A DNA stretch of 32,167 bases from Burkholderiales bacterium. GTDB lineage: Bacteria; Pseudomonadota; Gammaproteobacteria; Burkholderiales; JAEUOS01. This document shows positions 1 to 8,141 of this stretch, piece by piece. A program made the position numbers and the translations under genes. The DNA is taken from NCBI GenBank assembly GCA_016790695.1, contig JAEUOS010000177.1, positions 1 through 32,167 of the forward strand, read 5' to 3'. The notes under the pieces are model-generated. The model saw nothing but the letters and a program-made list of their open reading frames with translations, searched no databases and was not told where the DNA came from. The stretch's first letter is position 1; the number at the start of each line of letters is the position of its first letter.

Positions 1-615
1 GTGATCGGCGTTCTGATGGCGCTGCAGCACCGCAACCGCACCGGCGAAGGCCAGGTGGTCGACGTCGCGCTCTACGAGGCGGTGTTCAACATGATGGAGG
101 CGGCGCTGCCCGAATACGCCTACGACGGCACGGTGCGCGAGCGCACCGGCACCAGCCTGACGGGCATCGTGCCGTCGAACACCTACACGTCGAAGGACGG
201 TGTGCACATCGTGATCGGCGCGAACGGCGATTCGATCTTCCGGCGCCTGGCGCAGACCATGGGACGCGAGGACTGGGTCAACGACCCGGGTCTGGCGGAC
301 AACACCGGACGCGTTGCGCGGGTGGCGGAACTCGACGCAGGCATCGGTGCCTGGTGTGCCGCCCACGACGGCGCGTTTCTGCTGCGCGCGCTCGAGGACG
401 CGCAGGTGCCGAGCGGCAAGATCTACTCGGTCGCCGACATCGCCGGCGATCCGCAGTACATCGCCCGCGGCATGATCGAGCAGATCACCCTGGAGGACGG
501 CCGCGAGCTGAGCGTTCCCGGCGTCGTGCCCAAGCTCTCCCGCACGCCGGGCCGGGTGCGTGGTCGCGGGCCGCGGCTGGGCGAGCACAATGGCGGCGGA
601 TTCGACCGCGATTGA
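1..615 (+). CDS. CoA transferase, CaiB/BaiF family III (3' part only)
   Basis: This is the C-terminal 204 residues of a class III CoA transferase, an enzyme that moves coenzyme A between carboxylic acids through aspartyl and oxalyl/acyl-CoA intermediates. The reading frame is already open at the window edge. Family members are usually about 390-410 residues, so roughly half the protein, including the catalytic Asp region, lies upstream. Family features visible are GEGQVVDVALYEAVF near residue 15, the segment GIVPSNTYTSKDGVHIVIGAN around residues 55-75, and VPSGKIYSVADIAGDPQY near residue 137. The GTG at base 1 is internal and should not be taken as the start. The stop lies 15 bases before the TerC-like gene. 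The acyl substrate cannot be told from this fragment. Confidence 0.9.
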   Translation: MIGVLMALQHRNRTGEGQVVDVALYEAVFNMMEAALPEYAYDGTVRERTGTSLTGIVPSNTYTSKDGVHIVIGANGDSIFRRLAQTMGREDWVNDPGLADNTGRVARVAELDAGIGAWCAAHDGAFLLRALEDAQVPSGKIYSVADIAGDPQYIARGMIEQITLEDGRELSVPGVVPKLSRTPGRVRGRGPRLGEHNGGGFDRD

Positions 616-630
616 ACGGGAGACACGGAC

Positions 631-1404
631 ATGGAATGGCTGGCGGACCCGGGCGTATGGATCGCGTTCCTCACGCTGACCGCGCTCGAGATCGTCCTGG
701 GCATCGACAACATCGTGTTCATCTCGGTGCTGGTCGGACGCCTGCCCGAATCGCAGCGCGACCGGGCGCGGCGCTTCGGGCTCCTGCTCGCGATGGGATC
801 GCGCATCGCCCTCCTGTTCTCGCTGGTGTGGATCATGGGCCTGACCGAGCCGCTGTTTCGCGTCTTCGGTCAGGAGATCTCGGGACGTGACCTGATCCTC
901 ATCGGCGGCGGGCTGTTCCTGCTTTGGAAGAGCGTCCACGAGATCCACCAGTCGCTCGAGGGGCCGGCCGGCGACGACGCGGGCGGCGGCGCCGGCTCGG
1001 CGGCGAGCTTCGGCAGCGTGATCGCACAGATCGCGGTCATCGACATCGTCTTTTCGCTGGATTCGGTGATCACCGCCGTCGGCATGACCTCGCACCTGCC
1101 GGTGATGATCGCGGCGGTGCTGGTTTCGGTCGGCGTGATGATGGTGGCCGCGCGGCCGATCGGCGAGTTCGTCGATGCCCATCCGACGGTCAAGATCCTC
1201 GCGCTGTCGTTTCTGGTGCTGGTCGGCGCAACCCTGGTTGCCGAGGGTTTCGGCACCAAGTTCCCCAAGGGCTACATCTATTTCGCGATGGCGTTCTCGG
1301 TGGCGGTGGAATTCCTCAACATCCGCATGCGCAAGAAGGCGGCGCGGCCGGTGCAGCTGCGCCACCGCATCAGCGAGCCTCCGCGCGACGGCGGCGCGGG
1401 TTAG
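631..1404 (+). CDS. TerC family integral membrane protein
   Basis: A 257-residue protein of the TerC family, multi-pass inner-membrane proteins linked to tellurite resistance and, in better studied members, to manganese or other metal-ion efflux. The family hallmark acidic residues within membrane helices are present: LEIVLGIDNIVF at residues 19-30 and, in the second half of the repeat, IDIVFSLDSVITAVG at about residues 137-151. A glycine-rich loop (DDAGGGAGSAA) separates the two halves. The ATG has a good ribosome site, GGGAG at 618-622, eight bases upstream. The C-terminus is basic (RMRKKAARP), consistent with a cytoplasmic end. Only two bases separate it from the next membrane protein gene, so the two are probably co-transcribed. 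The transported ion cannot be read from the sequence. Confidence 0.9.
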   Translation: MEWLADPGVWIAFLTLTALEIVLGIDNIVFISVLVGRLPESQRDRARRFGLLLAMGSRIALLFSLVWIMGLTEPLFRVFGQEISGRDLILIGGGLFLLWKSVHEIHQSLEGPAGDDAGGGAGSAASFGSVIAQIAVIDIVFSLDSVITAVGMTSHLPVMIAAVLVSVGVMMVAARPIGEFVDAHPTVKILALSFLVLVGATLVAEGFGTKFPKGYIYFAMAFSVAVEFLNIRMRKKAARPVQLRHRISEPPRDGGAG

Positions 1405-1406
1405 CG

Positions 1407-2072
1407 GTGCCGGGCGTCGCCCTGGCGCTCGAGGGGTGGGCGACGGTCGGCGCTGCCGTGCTGCTCGCCGCGATTCTCGGTTTGGCCGGGCTTGCGGCCC
1501 ACTGGCGACGTGCGTGCGCGGGCGCCGGTGTGCACGCCTTTCTCGGCGGCGCGCTCGCTGTCGGGCTGTTGTGGGCGGCCCGCGCCGACCTCGGACACGG
1601 CATTGCGCTGCAGTTGCTCGGGGTGCCCCTGCTCGCGCTGGCTCTCGGGCCGGCGCTTGCAATGTGGGCGGCGAGCCTGGCCGCAGCGGTCGCTGCGGTG
1701 CTGCTCGAACAGCCGCCGGCCACGGCGATCTGGAGCGCGCTCGTCCTCGGCATCACCCCAGCCGCGCTGGCGGATCTTGCGCGTCGCGCGGTGGCGCAGT
1801 GGCTTCCGGCCCACCTGTTCATCTACATCCTCGGCGCCGGATTCTTCGGGGCCGGTGCGGCGGCCATCCTTGCCAATCTGCTCGCGGCGGCGCTCGCGGT
1901 CTGGGCGGGCGTGCCGGGCGCGGCAGGCGCCTTCGACCAGGCGCTACCGTTCGTGCTTCTGATCGGCTTCGGCGAGGCGACCCTGACGGGGATGCTGCTC
2001 ACGCTCCTCGTCGTTTACTTGCCGGAGCGTGTGGCGACCTTCGAGGACACCCATTACTTCCGGCGCCGGTAG
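1407..2072 (+). CDS. CbiM-like energy-coupling factor permease family protein
   Basis: A very hydrophobic protein of about 221 residues with roughly six to seven predicted membrane segments. The C-terminal stretch, FVLLIGFGEATLTGMLLTLL followed by VYLPERVATFEDTHYF, matches my recollection of the short proteobacterial proteins assigned to the CbiM/ECF permease family (cobalt or nickel uptake substrate-binding membrane component). It lacks the N-terminal MHIPDGFL-type metal-binding start of classical CbiM, so metal specificity, or even transport, is uncertain. I chose GTG at 1407, the first start after the TerC stop, which gives a 2-base gap and implies translational coupling. No ATPase (CbiO) or CbiQ gene is nearby in the window. 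The gene converges on the minus-strand dehydrogenase gene with a 14-base gap. Confidence 0.65.
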   Translation: MPGVALALEGWATVGAAVLLAAILGLAGLAAHWRRACAGAGVHAFLGGALAVGLLWAARADLGHGIALQLLGVPLLALALGPALAMWAASLAAAVAAVLLEQPPATAIWSALVLGITPAALADLARRAVAQWLPAHLFIYILGAGFFGAGAAAILANLLAAALAVWAGVPGAAGAFDQALPFVLLIGFGEATLTGMLLTLLVVYLPERVATFEDTHYFRRR

Positions 2073-2086
2073 GCGCGCTTTGCGTA

Positions 2087-2866
2087 CTACTGCGCGGTCC
2101 AGCCACCGTCGACGGCATAGCTGGCACCGCGGATCTGGGCTGCGGCGTCGCTGCACAGGAAGACGGCGAGCGCACCCAGCTGCTCCGGAGTGACGAACTC
2201 CAGCGACGGCTGCTTCTCGCCGAGCAGTTCGCGACGCGCGGCGTCGGGTGTGAGGCCGCGCTCGGCGGCCCGTGCGTCGATCTGCTTCTGCACCAGCGGC
2301 GTGAGAACCCAGCCGGGGCAGATCGCGTTGACGGTGATCCCGGACTGGGCGTTCTCCAGCGCCGCCACCTTGGTCAGCCCGACGATGCCGTGCTTGGCCG
2401 CCACATAGGCGGACTTCATCGCGGAGGCGACCAGGCCATGCGCCGAGGCGATGTTGATCACGCGCCCCCAGTTGCGTGACTTCATCAGCGGCAGTGCATG
2501 GTGCATGGTGTGGAACGCGGAGGTCAGATTGATGGCGATGACCGCATCCCAGCGCTCGGCGGGAAAATCCTCGATCGCGGCGACATGCTGGATCCCGGCA
2601 TTGTTGACCAGGATGTCGACGCTGCCGAAGCGGGCCGCGGTCTGGCGCACGAGGTCGGCGATCTCGGCGGGGCGCGTCATGTCGGCAGGATGGTGATCGA
2701 CGGCGATACCGCCCGCCGCGAGTTCCTTCTTGAGACGGTCGATCAGCGCGGCGTCGCCGAAGCCGTTGAGCATGATGTTGGCGCCGTCGGCGGCCAGCGC
2801 GCGGGCGATGCCCAAGCCGATGCCGCTGGTCGATCCGGTGATGATGGCGGTCTTGCCGTTGAGCAT
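2087..2866 (-). CDS. bdhA: 3-hydroxybutyrate dehydrogenase (SDR family)
   Basis: A 259-residue classical short-chain dehydrogenase, closest in pattern to D-3-hydroxybutyrate dehydrogenase, which interconverts 3-hydroxybutyrate and acetoacetate with NAD in the cytoplasm during polyhydroxybutyrate turnover. The NAD-binding motif TGSTSGIG is at residues 10-17, NNAGIQHV at 88-95, and the catalytic triad is Ser141, Tyr154 and Lys158 within INIASAHGLVASAMKSAY and VAAKHG. The insertion EKQPSLEFVTPEQLG and the end YAVDGGWTAQ are typical of BDH proteins, and the length is normal. The start has a strong AGGAGA ribosome site (complement of 2872-2877) six bases upstream. It lies 50 bases downstream of ppc on the same strand, so it could be read from the ppc transcript. 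Another hydroxyacyl specificity is possible but less likely. Confidence 0.9.
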   Translation of the reverse strand: MLNGKTAIITGSTSGIGLGIARALAADGANIMLNGFGDAALIDRLKKELAAGGIAVDHHPADMTRPAEIADLVRQTAARFGSVDILVNNAGIQHVAAIEDFPAERWDAVIAINLTSAFHTMHHALPLMKSRNWGRVINIASAHGLVASAMKSAYVAAKHGIVGLTKVAALENAQSGITVNAICPGWVLTPLVQKQIDARAAERGLTPDAARRELLGEKQPSLEFVTPEQLGALAVFLCSDAAAQIRGASYAVDGGWTAQ

Positions 2867-2916
2867 GGTCTTCTCCTGGGAAAGTAGGTTGTCCGGGGCG
2901 GGGCGGCGGCGCGGGC

Positions 2917-5688
2917 TCAGCCGCTGTTGCGCAGCCCCGCGGCGATGCCGTTGATCGACAGGTGAATGCCGCGGCGCACGCGCTCGTCGGTGTTCCCGGC
3001 GCGGTGTCGGCGGATGAGTTCGACCTGCAGGTGATTGAGCGGGTCGAGATAGGCGAACCGGTTCTTGATCGAGCGTGCGAGCCCCGGGTTGCCGGCGAGG
3101 AATTCGCGCGCGCCGCTGATCGAGAACAGCGCGTCGGTCGTGAGTTCCCACTCGGTCCGGATGCGCGCCAGAACGGTGCGCGCGAGGCGGCGGTCGCGCA
3201 CCAGTTCGGCATAGCGCGAGGCCACGGCCAGGTCGGACTTCGCGAGCACCATGTCCATGTTCGACAGCAGGGAGCGCAGGAACGGCGAGGACTGGTAGAA
3301 CGTCACCAGCGCACGCAGGCCGGCATCGCCGTGACGTTTGCGATAGGCGGCGACGCCGGAGCCGAATCCGTACCAGCCCGGCAGCATGACGCGGCACTGC
3401 GCCCACGAGAACACCCAGGGAATGGCGCGCAGATCCTCGATCCGCCCGGTCGCCTTGCGCGAGGCCGGTCGGCTGCCGATGTTGAGTTCGGCGATCTCCG
3501 ACAGCGGAGTCGACTGGAAGAAATAGTCGGCGAACCCCGGCGTCTCGTAGACCAGGCTGCGGTAGGCGGCATGGGCGGCGGCGGAAATCTCGTCCATCGC
3601 CGCGACGAATGCGCGGGTGCCCTGGATGTCGGCGCCGGCAAGTTGCGGCAGCAGCGTCGCCTCGAAGGTTGCGGCCAGCAGGGTTTCAAGATTGCGCCGC
3701 CCGGTCGCGGGGCTCGCGTACTTGCTCGCGATGATCTCGCCCTGCTCGGTGAGCCGGATCTGCCCGTTGACGCTGCCCGGGGGCTGGGCGAGGATCGCCT
3801 GATAGCTCGGTCCGCCGCCGCGGCCGACCGAGCCGCCGCGGCCATGGAACAGGCGCAGGGTGATGCCGCGCGCGCGGAAGAGCTCGACCAGCGCCACTTC
3901 GGCGCGATAGAGCGACCAGGTCGACGTGAAGAAGCCGCCGTCCTTGTTGCTGTCCGAGTAGCCGAGCATGACTTCCTGGATGTTGCCGAGCCCGTTGACG
4001 ACGCTGCGTGCAACTTCGAGAGACAGCCAGCGTTCCATGATCGGCGCCGCGCGCTCGAGATCCGCAATCGACTCGAACAAGGGGATCACGTTCTGGCTCG
4101 CGATGCCGACCTGCGGCAGGAACAGCCCGGCTTCCTTGAGCAGAACCAGGACCTCGAGCATGTCGGAGACCGATTCGCACCGCGAGATGATGTAGTTCGG
4201 GCAGGCGGCCGCGCCGAACGTCGCCTGCATGGCGGCGGCGCGCCGCACGACCTCGAGTTCGGACAGGGTCTCGTCCGAGTAGGTGGCGTAAGGCGAATGC
4301 AGCAGGCGCGGCACGCGCAGCTCCGCGCACAGCAGGGCGATGCGGCCGTCCTCGTCCAGCGCCGCATAGTCCGCGGCCGCGCCCGCCGCGGCGAGGAGTT
4401 CCGCGACCACGCGCTGGTGGACCTCGGAATTCTGGCGCAGGTCCACCGGAGCGAGGTGGAACCCGAAGATGCGTGCGGCCCGGATCAGCGGGCCGAGCCG
4501 GACCGCGGCGAGGCGGCCGGCGCCGTTGCTCTTGAGCGACGCGTCGATCACTTCGAGGTCGGCGATGAACTGGTCCGGCGTGCGATAGGCGTCGGCGCTG
4601 CCCAGTTCGTGGCGCAGGGCTTCGCTGCCGGCCGTGGCGCGCAGCGTCGCCGCCAGCCGCGCATAGATGCCGATCAGGGCGCGCCGGTAGGGTTCGGTCC
4701 GGCGATGATCCGAGGCATCGGGGGACGCATCGGACATGGCCGCCAGGGCCGGCGACACCTTGACGAGCACGGTCGACATCGACAGCTCGCCGCCCAGGAG
4801 GTGCACCTCGTCGAGGTAATGCCCCAGGGCGAGGGCGGCGCCGCGCGCGAGCGCATGCTCGAGGGTGTCGGCATTGACGTAGGGATTGCCGTCGCGGTCG
4901 CCGCCGATCCAGCTGCCGACGCGAAACACCGGTGCCAGGTGCGCCGGCTTCGTTGCCGGCATCAGGCGTTCGAGCACCCGTTCGGTGTCGAGGTAGAGCC
5001 TCGGCAGTTCGCGCAGAAAGGTATAGCGAAAGAACGCGTGCCCATTTTCGATCTCGTCGACCACGCGCAGGCGCGTCAGCCGCAGCATGCCGGTCTGCCA
5101 GAGCGTCAGCACCTTCGCGCGCAGCGATTCGCCGAGCGCGGCGTTCTCCTCCGGCGTCAGCGACTGGGCCAGCGGGGAGGACAGCAGGCGGGCGATGTCG
5201 AGCTCGACATCGAGGATGCTGCGGCGCTGCACTTCAGTCGGATGGGCGGTCAGCACGGCGACCAGGGTCGACTGCTCGAAGAATGCGCGTACACGGTCGG
5301 GCGCGACGCGTGCGCGGACCGCCCGCTTGACCGCATGGGCCATCGTCCCCTCGCCGGGCGTGACACCGGCGAGCGCGCGGGCGCGCTCGAGGCGGGTCGC
5401 ATGAACGTCCTCGGCGACGTTGATCAGGTGCGAGAAGTACGAGAATGCGCGCACCACGGAGACCGTGCGGTCGCGCGACAGGCGGTTGAGCAGCGCTGCG
5501 AGCCGGCGCCGCGCGTGCCCGTCGTCGTCGCGGCGAAAGCGCACCGCGAGCTGGCGCACCGTCTCCACCACGTCGAAGGCCTCGCGCCCTTCCTGCTCCA
5601 GGATGGTCTCACCCAGAATCCGGCCGAGCAGGCGGATGTCCTCGCGCAGCGGCGCGTCTTCCAGGGACTGGGTTCTGGCGGAGTTCAT
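2917..5688 (-). CDS. ppc: Phosphoenolpyruvate carboxylase
   Basis: A full-length 923-residue PEP carboxylase, the cytoplasmic enzyme that adds bicarbonate to PEP to make oxaloacetate and refill the TCA cycle. Signature elements are all present: the catalytic His149 in VLTAHPTEVQRRSILD, the PEP-binding GGDRDGNP at 262-269, VMLGYSDSNKDGG at 573-585, and the glycine-rich catalytic loop FHGRGGSVGRGGGP at 614-627. The protein ends LRNSG where many relatives end QNTG, a conservative difference in the C-terminal active-site tail. The ATG at 5688 has a GGGAG-type site upstream. A 111-base gap separates it from the thioredoxin-like gene on the same strand; that gap contains a 13-base dyad (5736-5748). 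Position next to a divergent hemC is a familiar betaproteobacterial arrangement. Confidence 0.98.
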   Translation of the reverse strand: MNSARTQSLEDAPLREDIRLLGRILGETILEQEGREAFDVVETVRQLAVRFRRDDDGHARRRLAALLNRLSRDRTVSVVRAFSYFSHLINVAEDVHATRLERARALAGVTPGEGTMAHAVKRAVRARVAPDRVRAFFEQSTLVAVLTAHPTEVQRRSILDVELDIARLLSSPLAQSLTPEENAALGESLRAKVLTLWQTGMLRLTRLRVVDEIENGHAFFRYTFLRELPRLYLDTERVLERLMPATKPAHLAPVFRVGSWIGGDRDGNPYVNADTLEHALARGAALALGHYLDEVHLLGGELSMSTVLVKVSPALAAMSDASPDASDHRRTEPYRRALIGIYARLAATLRATAGSEALRHELGSADAYRTPDQFIADLEVIDASLKSNGAGRLAAVRLGPLIRAARIFGFHLAPVDLRQNSEVHQRVVAELLAAAGAAADYAALDEDGRIALLCAELRVPRLLHSPYATYSDETLSELEVVRRAAAMQATFGAAACPNYIISRCESVSDMLEVLVLLKEAGLFLPQVGIASQNVIPLFESIADLERAAPIMERWLSLEVARSVVNGLGNIQEVMLGYSDSNKDGGFFTSTWSLYRAEVALVELFRARGITLRLFHGRGGSVGRGGGPSYQAILAQPPGSVNGQIRLTEQGEIIASKYASPATGRRNLETLLAATFEATLLPQLAGADIQGTRAFVAAMDEISAAAHAAYRSLVYETPGFADYFFQSTPLSEIAELNIGSRPASRKATGRIEDLRAIPWVFSWAQCRVMLPGWYGFGSGVAAYRKRHGDAGLRALVTFYQSSPFLRSLLSNMDMVLAKSDLAVASRYAELVRDRRLARTVLARIRTEWELTTDALFSISGAREFLAGNPGLARSIKNRFAYLDPLNHLQVELIRRHRAGNTDERVRRGIHLSINGIAAGLRNSG

Positions 5689-5735
5689 GCTTGTCGGCTC
5701 CCGCGTGACGTTGCCGTCGCTTCCGTCGCAAGAGG

Positions 5736-5748
5736 CGTGCCTGGCACG
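5736..5748. promoter_or_regulatory. Short perfect dyad upstream of ppc
   Basis: CGTGCC-T-GGCACG is a perfect 6+6 inverted repeat around one base, located about 48-60 bases upstream of the ppc start. Its size and position would suit an operator, or a small hairpin in a ppc leader. I do not recognise the binding protein. In DNA this rich in G and C such a dyad can also arise by chance. Confidence 0.2.
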
Positions 5749-5799
5749 GAAGCGCCGGCGCGCCGCGGGAGTCGAGCGTCTGCCGCGATCGGGCGCATG

Positions 5800-6270
5800 T
5801 CAGCGGCCGGACAGGCGCTCGCGTGCCGCTGCCAGCCGGGACTCCAGATACGCGCCATAGAAATCCGGCACCGTGTATCCCGCCAGCGGATCGGCAAGCA
5901 ACCGGCCTTGCGAATCGACGAAAGCCACGGTCGGATACACGCGCACGCCATAGGTGCCGGCGAGTTCTGCACCGGTGGTGCGCCGGCCGTCGAAGCCGAT
6001 CAGCGCGTGATCGCGCGCGACCTCGAACGTGCGGGCACGGGACTGCCACGCCTCGCTGCGGGCCAGCGGGCGCAGGTAGTCGCGGCGGGCGCGCTCGCAG
6101 AACGGGCATCCGGTCATGGTGAAGAACAGGACGATCGGACGCTGTTCCCGCGCTGCCGCCTGGGACGCCGCTGCCAGGTCGCGGGCATGCTCGAGAGCGA
6201 GCGCCGGCGTCGATGCGGCGGCGAACGACAGGAGGGTGCATGCTAAGATTTGCGCCACGAGGCGCGTCAC
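5800..6270 (-). CDS. Exported thioredoxin-fold protein
   Basis: A periplasmic thioredoxin-like protein. With the GTG start at 6270 the chain is 156 residues and begins with a clean signal peptide, [20 protein letters not shown] then TPALA, with cleavage expected after about residue 25. The redox motif is Cys55-Pro-Phe-Cys58 ([14 protein letters not shown]) and the conserved cis-proline is Pro113 in [12 protein letters not shown]. The pattern resembles SoxW/DsbE-type or glutaredoxin-like thioredoxins, so it may reduce or maintain disulfides of a periplasmic partner. An AAAGAG stretch lies about nine bases before the GTG. An in-frame ATG at 6327 would give 175 residues but a long charged leader, no ribosome site, and a start only 3 bases from the divergent hemC start, so I prefer 6270. 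The partner protein is unknown; ppc follows on the same strand. Confidence 0.8.
   Translation of the reverse strand: MTRLVAQILACTLLSFAAASTPALALEHARDLAAASQAAAREQRPIVLFFTMTGCPFCERARRDYLRPLARSEAWQSRARTFEVARDHALIGFDGRRTTGAELAGTYGVRVYPTVAFVDSQGRLLADPLAGYTVPDFYGAYLESRLAAARERLSGR
6244..6249 (+). promoter_or_regulatory. Possible -10 element of hemC
   Basis: TAAGAT matches the sigma-70 -10 consensus at four of six positions and lies 81 bases upstream of the hemC ATG, inside the 5' end of the divergent thioredoxin-like gene. I see no convincing -35 box at the right spacing, so this is a weak call. Any hemC promoter must overlap that coding region or its short upstream gap. Confidence 0.25.
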
Positions 6271-6330
6271 CGGCAAGCGCTCTTTCGCCGTGCGGGATCG
6301 TCGCTGAATCAGGCTTCGGGTAGCCATAGC

Positions 6331-7269
6331 ATGTTCAAACCGCCGGAACGTCTGGTCATCGCGTCGCGCGAAAGTCGGCTTGCCTTGTGGCAGGCCGAGC
6401 ATGTTCGCGCTGCGTTGCAGCAATTATATCCGCGCTGTGCTGTCGAGATCCTCGGGATGACCACGCGCGGCGACCAGATTCTTGACCGCGCGCTGTCGAA
6501 GGTCGGCGGCAAGGGGCTGTTCATCAAGGAACTCGAATCGGCCCTGCTCGACGGGCGGGCCGACCTCGCGGTGCATTCGATGAAGGATGTTCCGGCGGAG
6601 CTCGCGCCGGAGTTCGCGCTGGCCGCGACACTGGAGCGCCATGATCCGCGCGATGCGTTCGTCTCGGGGCGTCATCCCGACCTGGCCGCGTTGCCTGCAG
6701 GCGCGGTGGTCGGCACCTCGAGCCTGCGCCGGGAAGCGCAGATCCGGCGGCGCTATCCGCACCTGATGGTGCGGCCGCTGCGCGGCAATCTGGACACGCG
6801 GCTGGCCAAACTCGATGGCGGCGAATACGCGGCGATCGTGCTGGCCGCCGCGGGGTTGAAGCGACTCGGACTGGCGGATCGCATCCGGTCGCTGCTTGCG
6901 CCGACCGATTCGCTGCCGGCCGCTGGCCAGGGAGCGCTCGCAATCGAGATCGCTGCGCATCGCACCGATCTCGCGCGCTGGCTCGCGCCGCTCGATCATG
7001 CGCAGACGGCCGAATGTGTACGCGCCGAGCGTCGGGTCAGTCGTGCGCTGGGCGGCAGTTGCACCGTGCCACTGGCCGCGTTCGCGGAATGGGAGGCGGG
7101 AGCGATCCGGCTGCGCGCGCGCGTCGCCGCGCCGGACGGATCGGCACTGATCGAGGCCGAGGGCCGCGCCGCGCCCGGCGAGGCGGAAGCACTGGCCGAT
7201 CGGGTTGTCGCCGAGCTGCTGGCGCGCGGGGCCCGGCGCATCCTGGATGCGCTCAAGGAAGCCTCGTGA
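6331..7269 (+). CDS. hemC: Hydroxymethylbilane synthase (porphobilinogen deaminase)
   Basis: A 312-residue porphobilinogen deaminase, which joins four porphobilinogen molecules into hydroxymethylbilane in the cytoplasm, a trunk step for heme, siroheme and cobalamin. It starts [16 protein letters not shown], has the catalytic aspartate Asp86 in [10 protein letters not shown], the arginine-rich [10 protein letters not shown] at 128-137, and Cys244 in [16 protein letters not shown], which carries the dipyrromethane cofactor. Length is normal for the family. ATG 6331 was chosen over an upstream in-frame ATG at 6250 because homology begins just after it. The stop overlaps the hemD start in GTGA (7266-7269), so hemC and hemD are coupled. 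It is divergent from the thioredoxin-like gene. Confidence 0.98.
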   Translation: MFKPPERLVIASRESRLALWQAEHVRAALQQLYPRCAVEILGMTTRGDQILDRALSKVGGKGLFIKELESALLDGRADLAVHSMKDVPAELAPEFALAATLERHDPRDAFVSGRHPDLAALPAGAVVGTSSLRREAQIRRRYPHLMVRPLRGNLDTRLAKLDGGEYAAIVLAAAGLKRLGLADRIRSLLAPTDSLPAAGQGALAIEIAAHRTDLARWLAPLDHAQTAECVRAERRVSRALGGSCTVPLAAFAEWEAGAIRLRARVAAPDGSALIEAEGRAAPGEAEALADRVVAELLARGARRILDALKEAS

Positions 7270-8141
7270 ATGGCGGCAGCGGCGCGACGGCAACCGCCGA
7301 TCAGGCGGCACCCGTGCTGCGCGCCCCGGCGTCCGTGCCGGCAGCGCTGGCCGGCCGCACGGTGCTGGTCACCCGTCCGCTGGCGCAGTCCGAGGGCCTG
7401 GCGGCGGCGATTCGCGCGCAGGGTGGCGCGGTCTGGCTCTTTCCCGCAATCGAGGTGCTGCCGGTCGAAGGCTTCGACGAACTCGACCGCGCCCTCGGCA
7501 GCCTTGCCAGCTATGACCTGGTGGTCTTCGTGAGCATCAATGCGGTCAGCCATGCCGCTGCACGGGCGGCCTTTCTCGGCTGCGCTGACCTGTCCGCGAT
7601 CCGATGCGCGGCCGCGCCCGGTCCCGCGACCGCCGTCGCGGCCCGGCAGGCAGGTTGCGGCCGGGTCATCGTCCCGGAGACCCGATTCGACAGCGAAGGA
7701 CTGGTCGCCGCACTCGGCGCCGCCGGGGCGCGCGTCGCGCGCGTGCTGATACTTCGCGGTGCCTCGACCGCGGCGGGAGCCGTCGCGGGCGACGGCCGCG
7801 AACTGCTGCACCGCTGGCTGCGCGCGCAAGGAGCCCTGGTTGACAGCGTGGCATGCTACCGGCGGCGCCGTGCCGCGCCCGCGCCCGCCGTCCTGGCCGC
7901 GCTGGCAGGCGGGCAGACTCCCGATGCGATCGTGATCACGAGTTCGGAAGGAGCGCGCCACCTCGCCGAGATGGTCGGCCGCTCCAGCATGGCACGGCTG
8001 CAGAACGTGCCGGCGTTCGTGCCGCATGCGCGCATCGGGGTGTCGCTGCGCGAACTCGGCATGCGGCAGGTGCACGTCACCGCCGGCGGCGACGCCGGCG
8101 TCATGCGCGGACTCACGGCGCATTTCGGGGGGCGCGCGTGA
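7266..8141 (+). CDS. hemD: Uroporphyrinogen-III synthase
   Basis: A protein of 291 residues that cyclises hydroxymethylbilane and inverts ring D to give uroporphyrinogen III. The family is poorly conserved. The support is position directly after hemC plus recognisable elements: [20 protein letters not shown] near residue 34, [13 protein letters not shown] at about residue 87, [12 protein letters not shown] in the middle, and the late motif [18 protein letters not shown]. Start GTG 7266 overlaps the hemC stop. About 30 low-complexity Ala/Pro-rich residues precede the domain, and a GTG or TTG further in cannot be excluded. The stop overlaps the hemX start, again in GTGA (8138-8141). Confidence 0.95.
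   Translation: MNGGSGATATADQAAPVLRAPASVPAALAGRTVLVTRPLAQSEGLAAAIRAQGGAVWLFPAIEVLPVEGFDELDRALGSLASYDLVVFVSINAVSHAAARAAFLGCADLSAIRCAAAPGPATAVAARQAGCGRVIVPETRFDSEGLVAALGAAGARVARVLILRGASTAAGAVAGDGRELLHRWLRAQGALVDSVACYRRRRAAPAPAVLAALAGGQTPDAIVITSSEGARHLAEMVGRSSMARLQNVPAFVPHARIGVSLRELGMRQVHVTAGGDAGVMRGLTAHFGGRA

Noticed and set aside
2962..6246. A 1094-residue open frame on the plus strand opposite ppc and the thioredoxin-like gene
   Set aside because: It spans two well-supported minus-strand genes and the gap between them and has no family pattern. It is a composition shadow.
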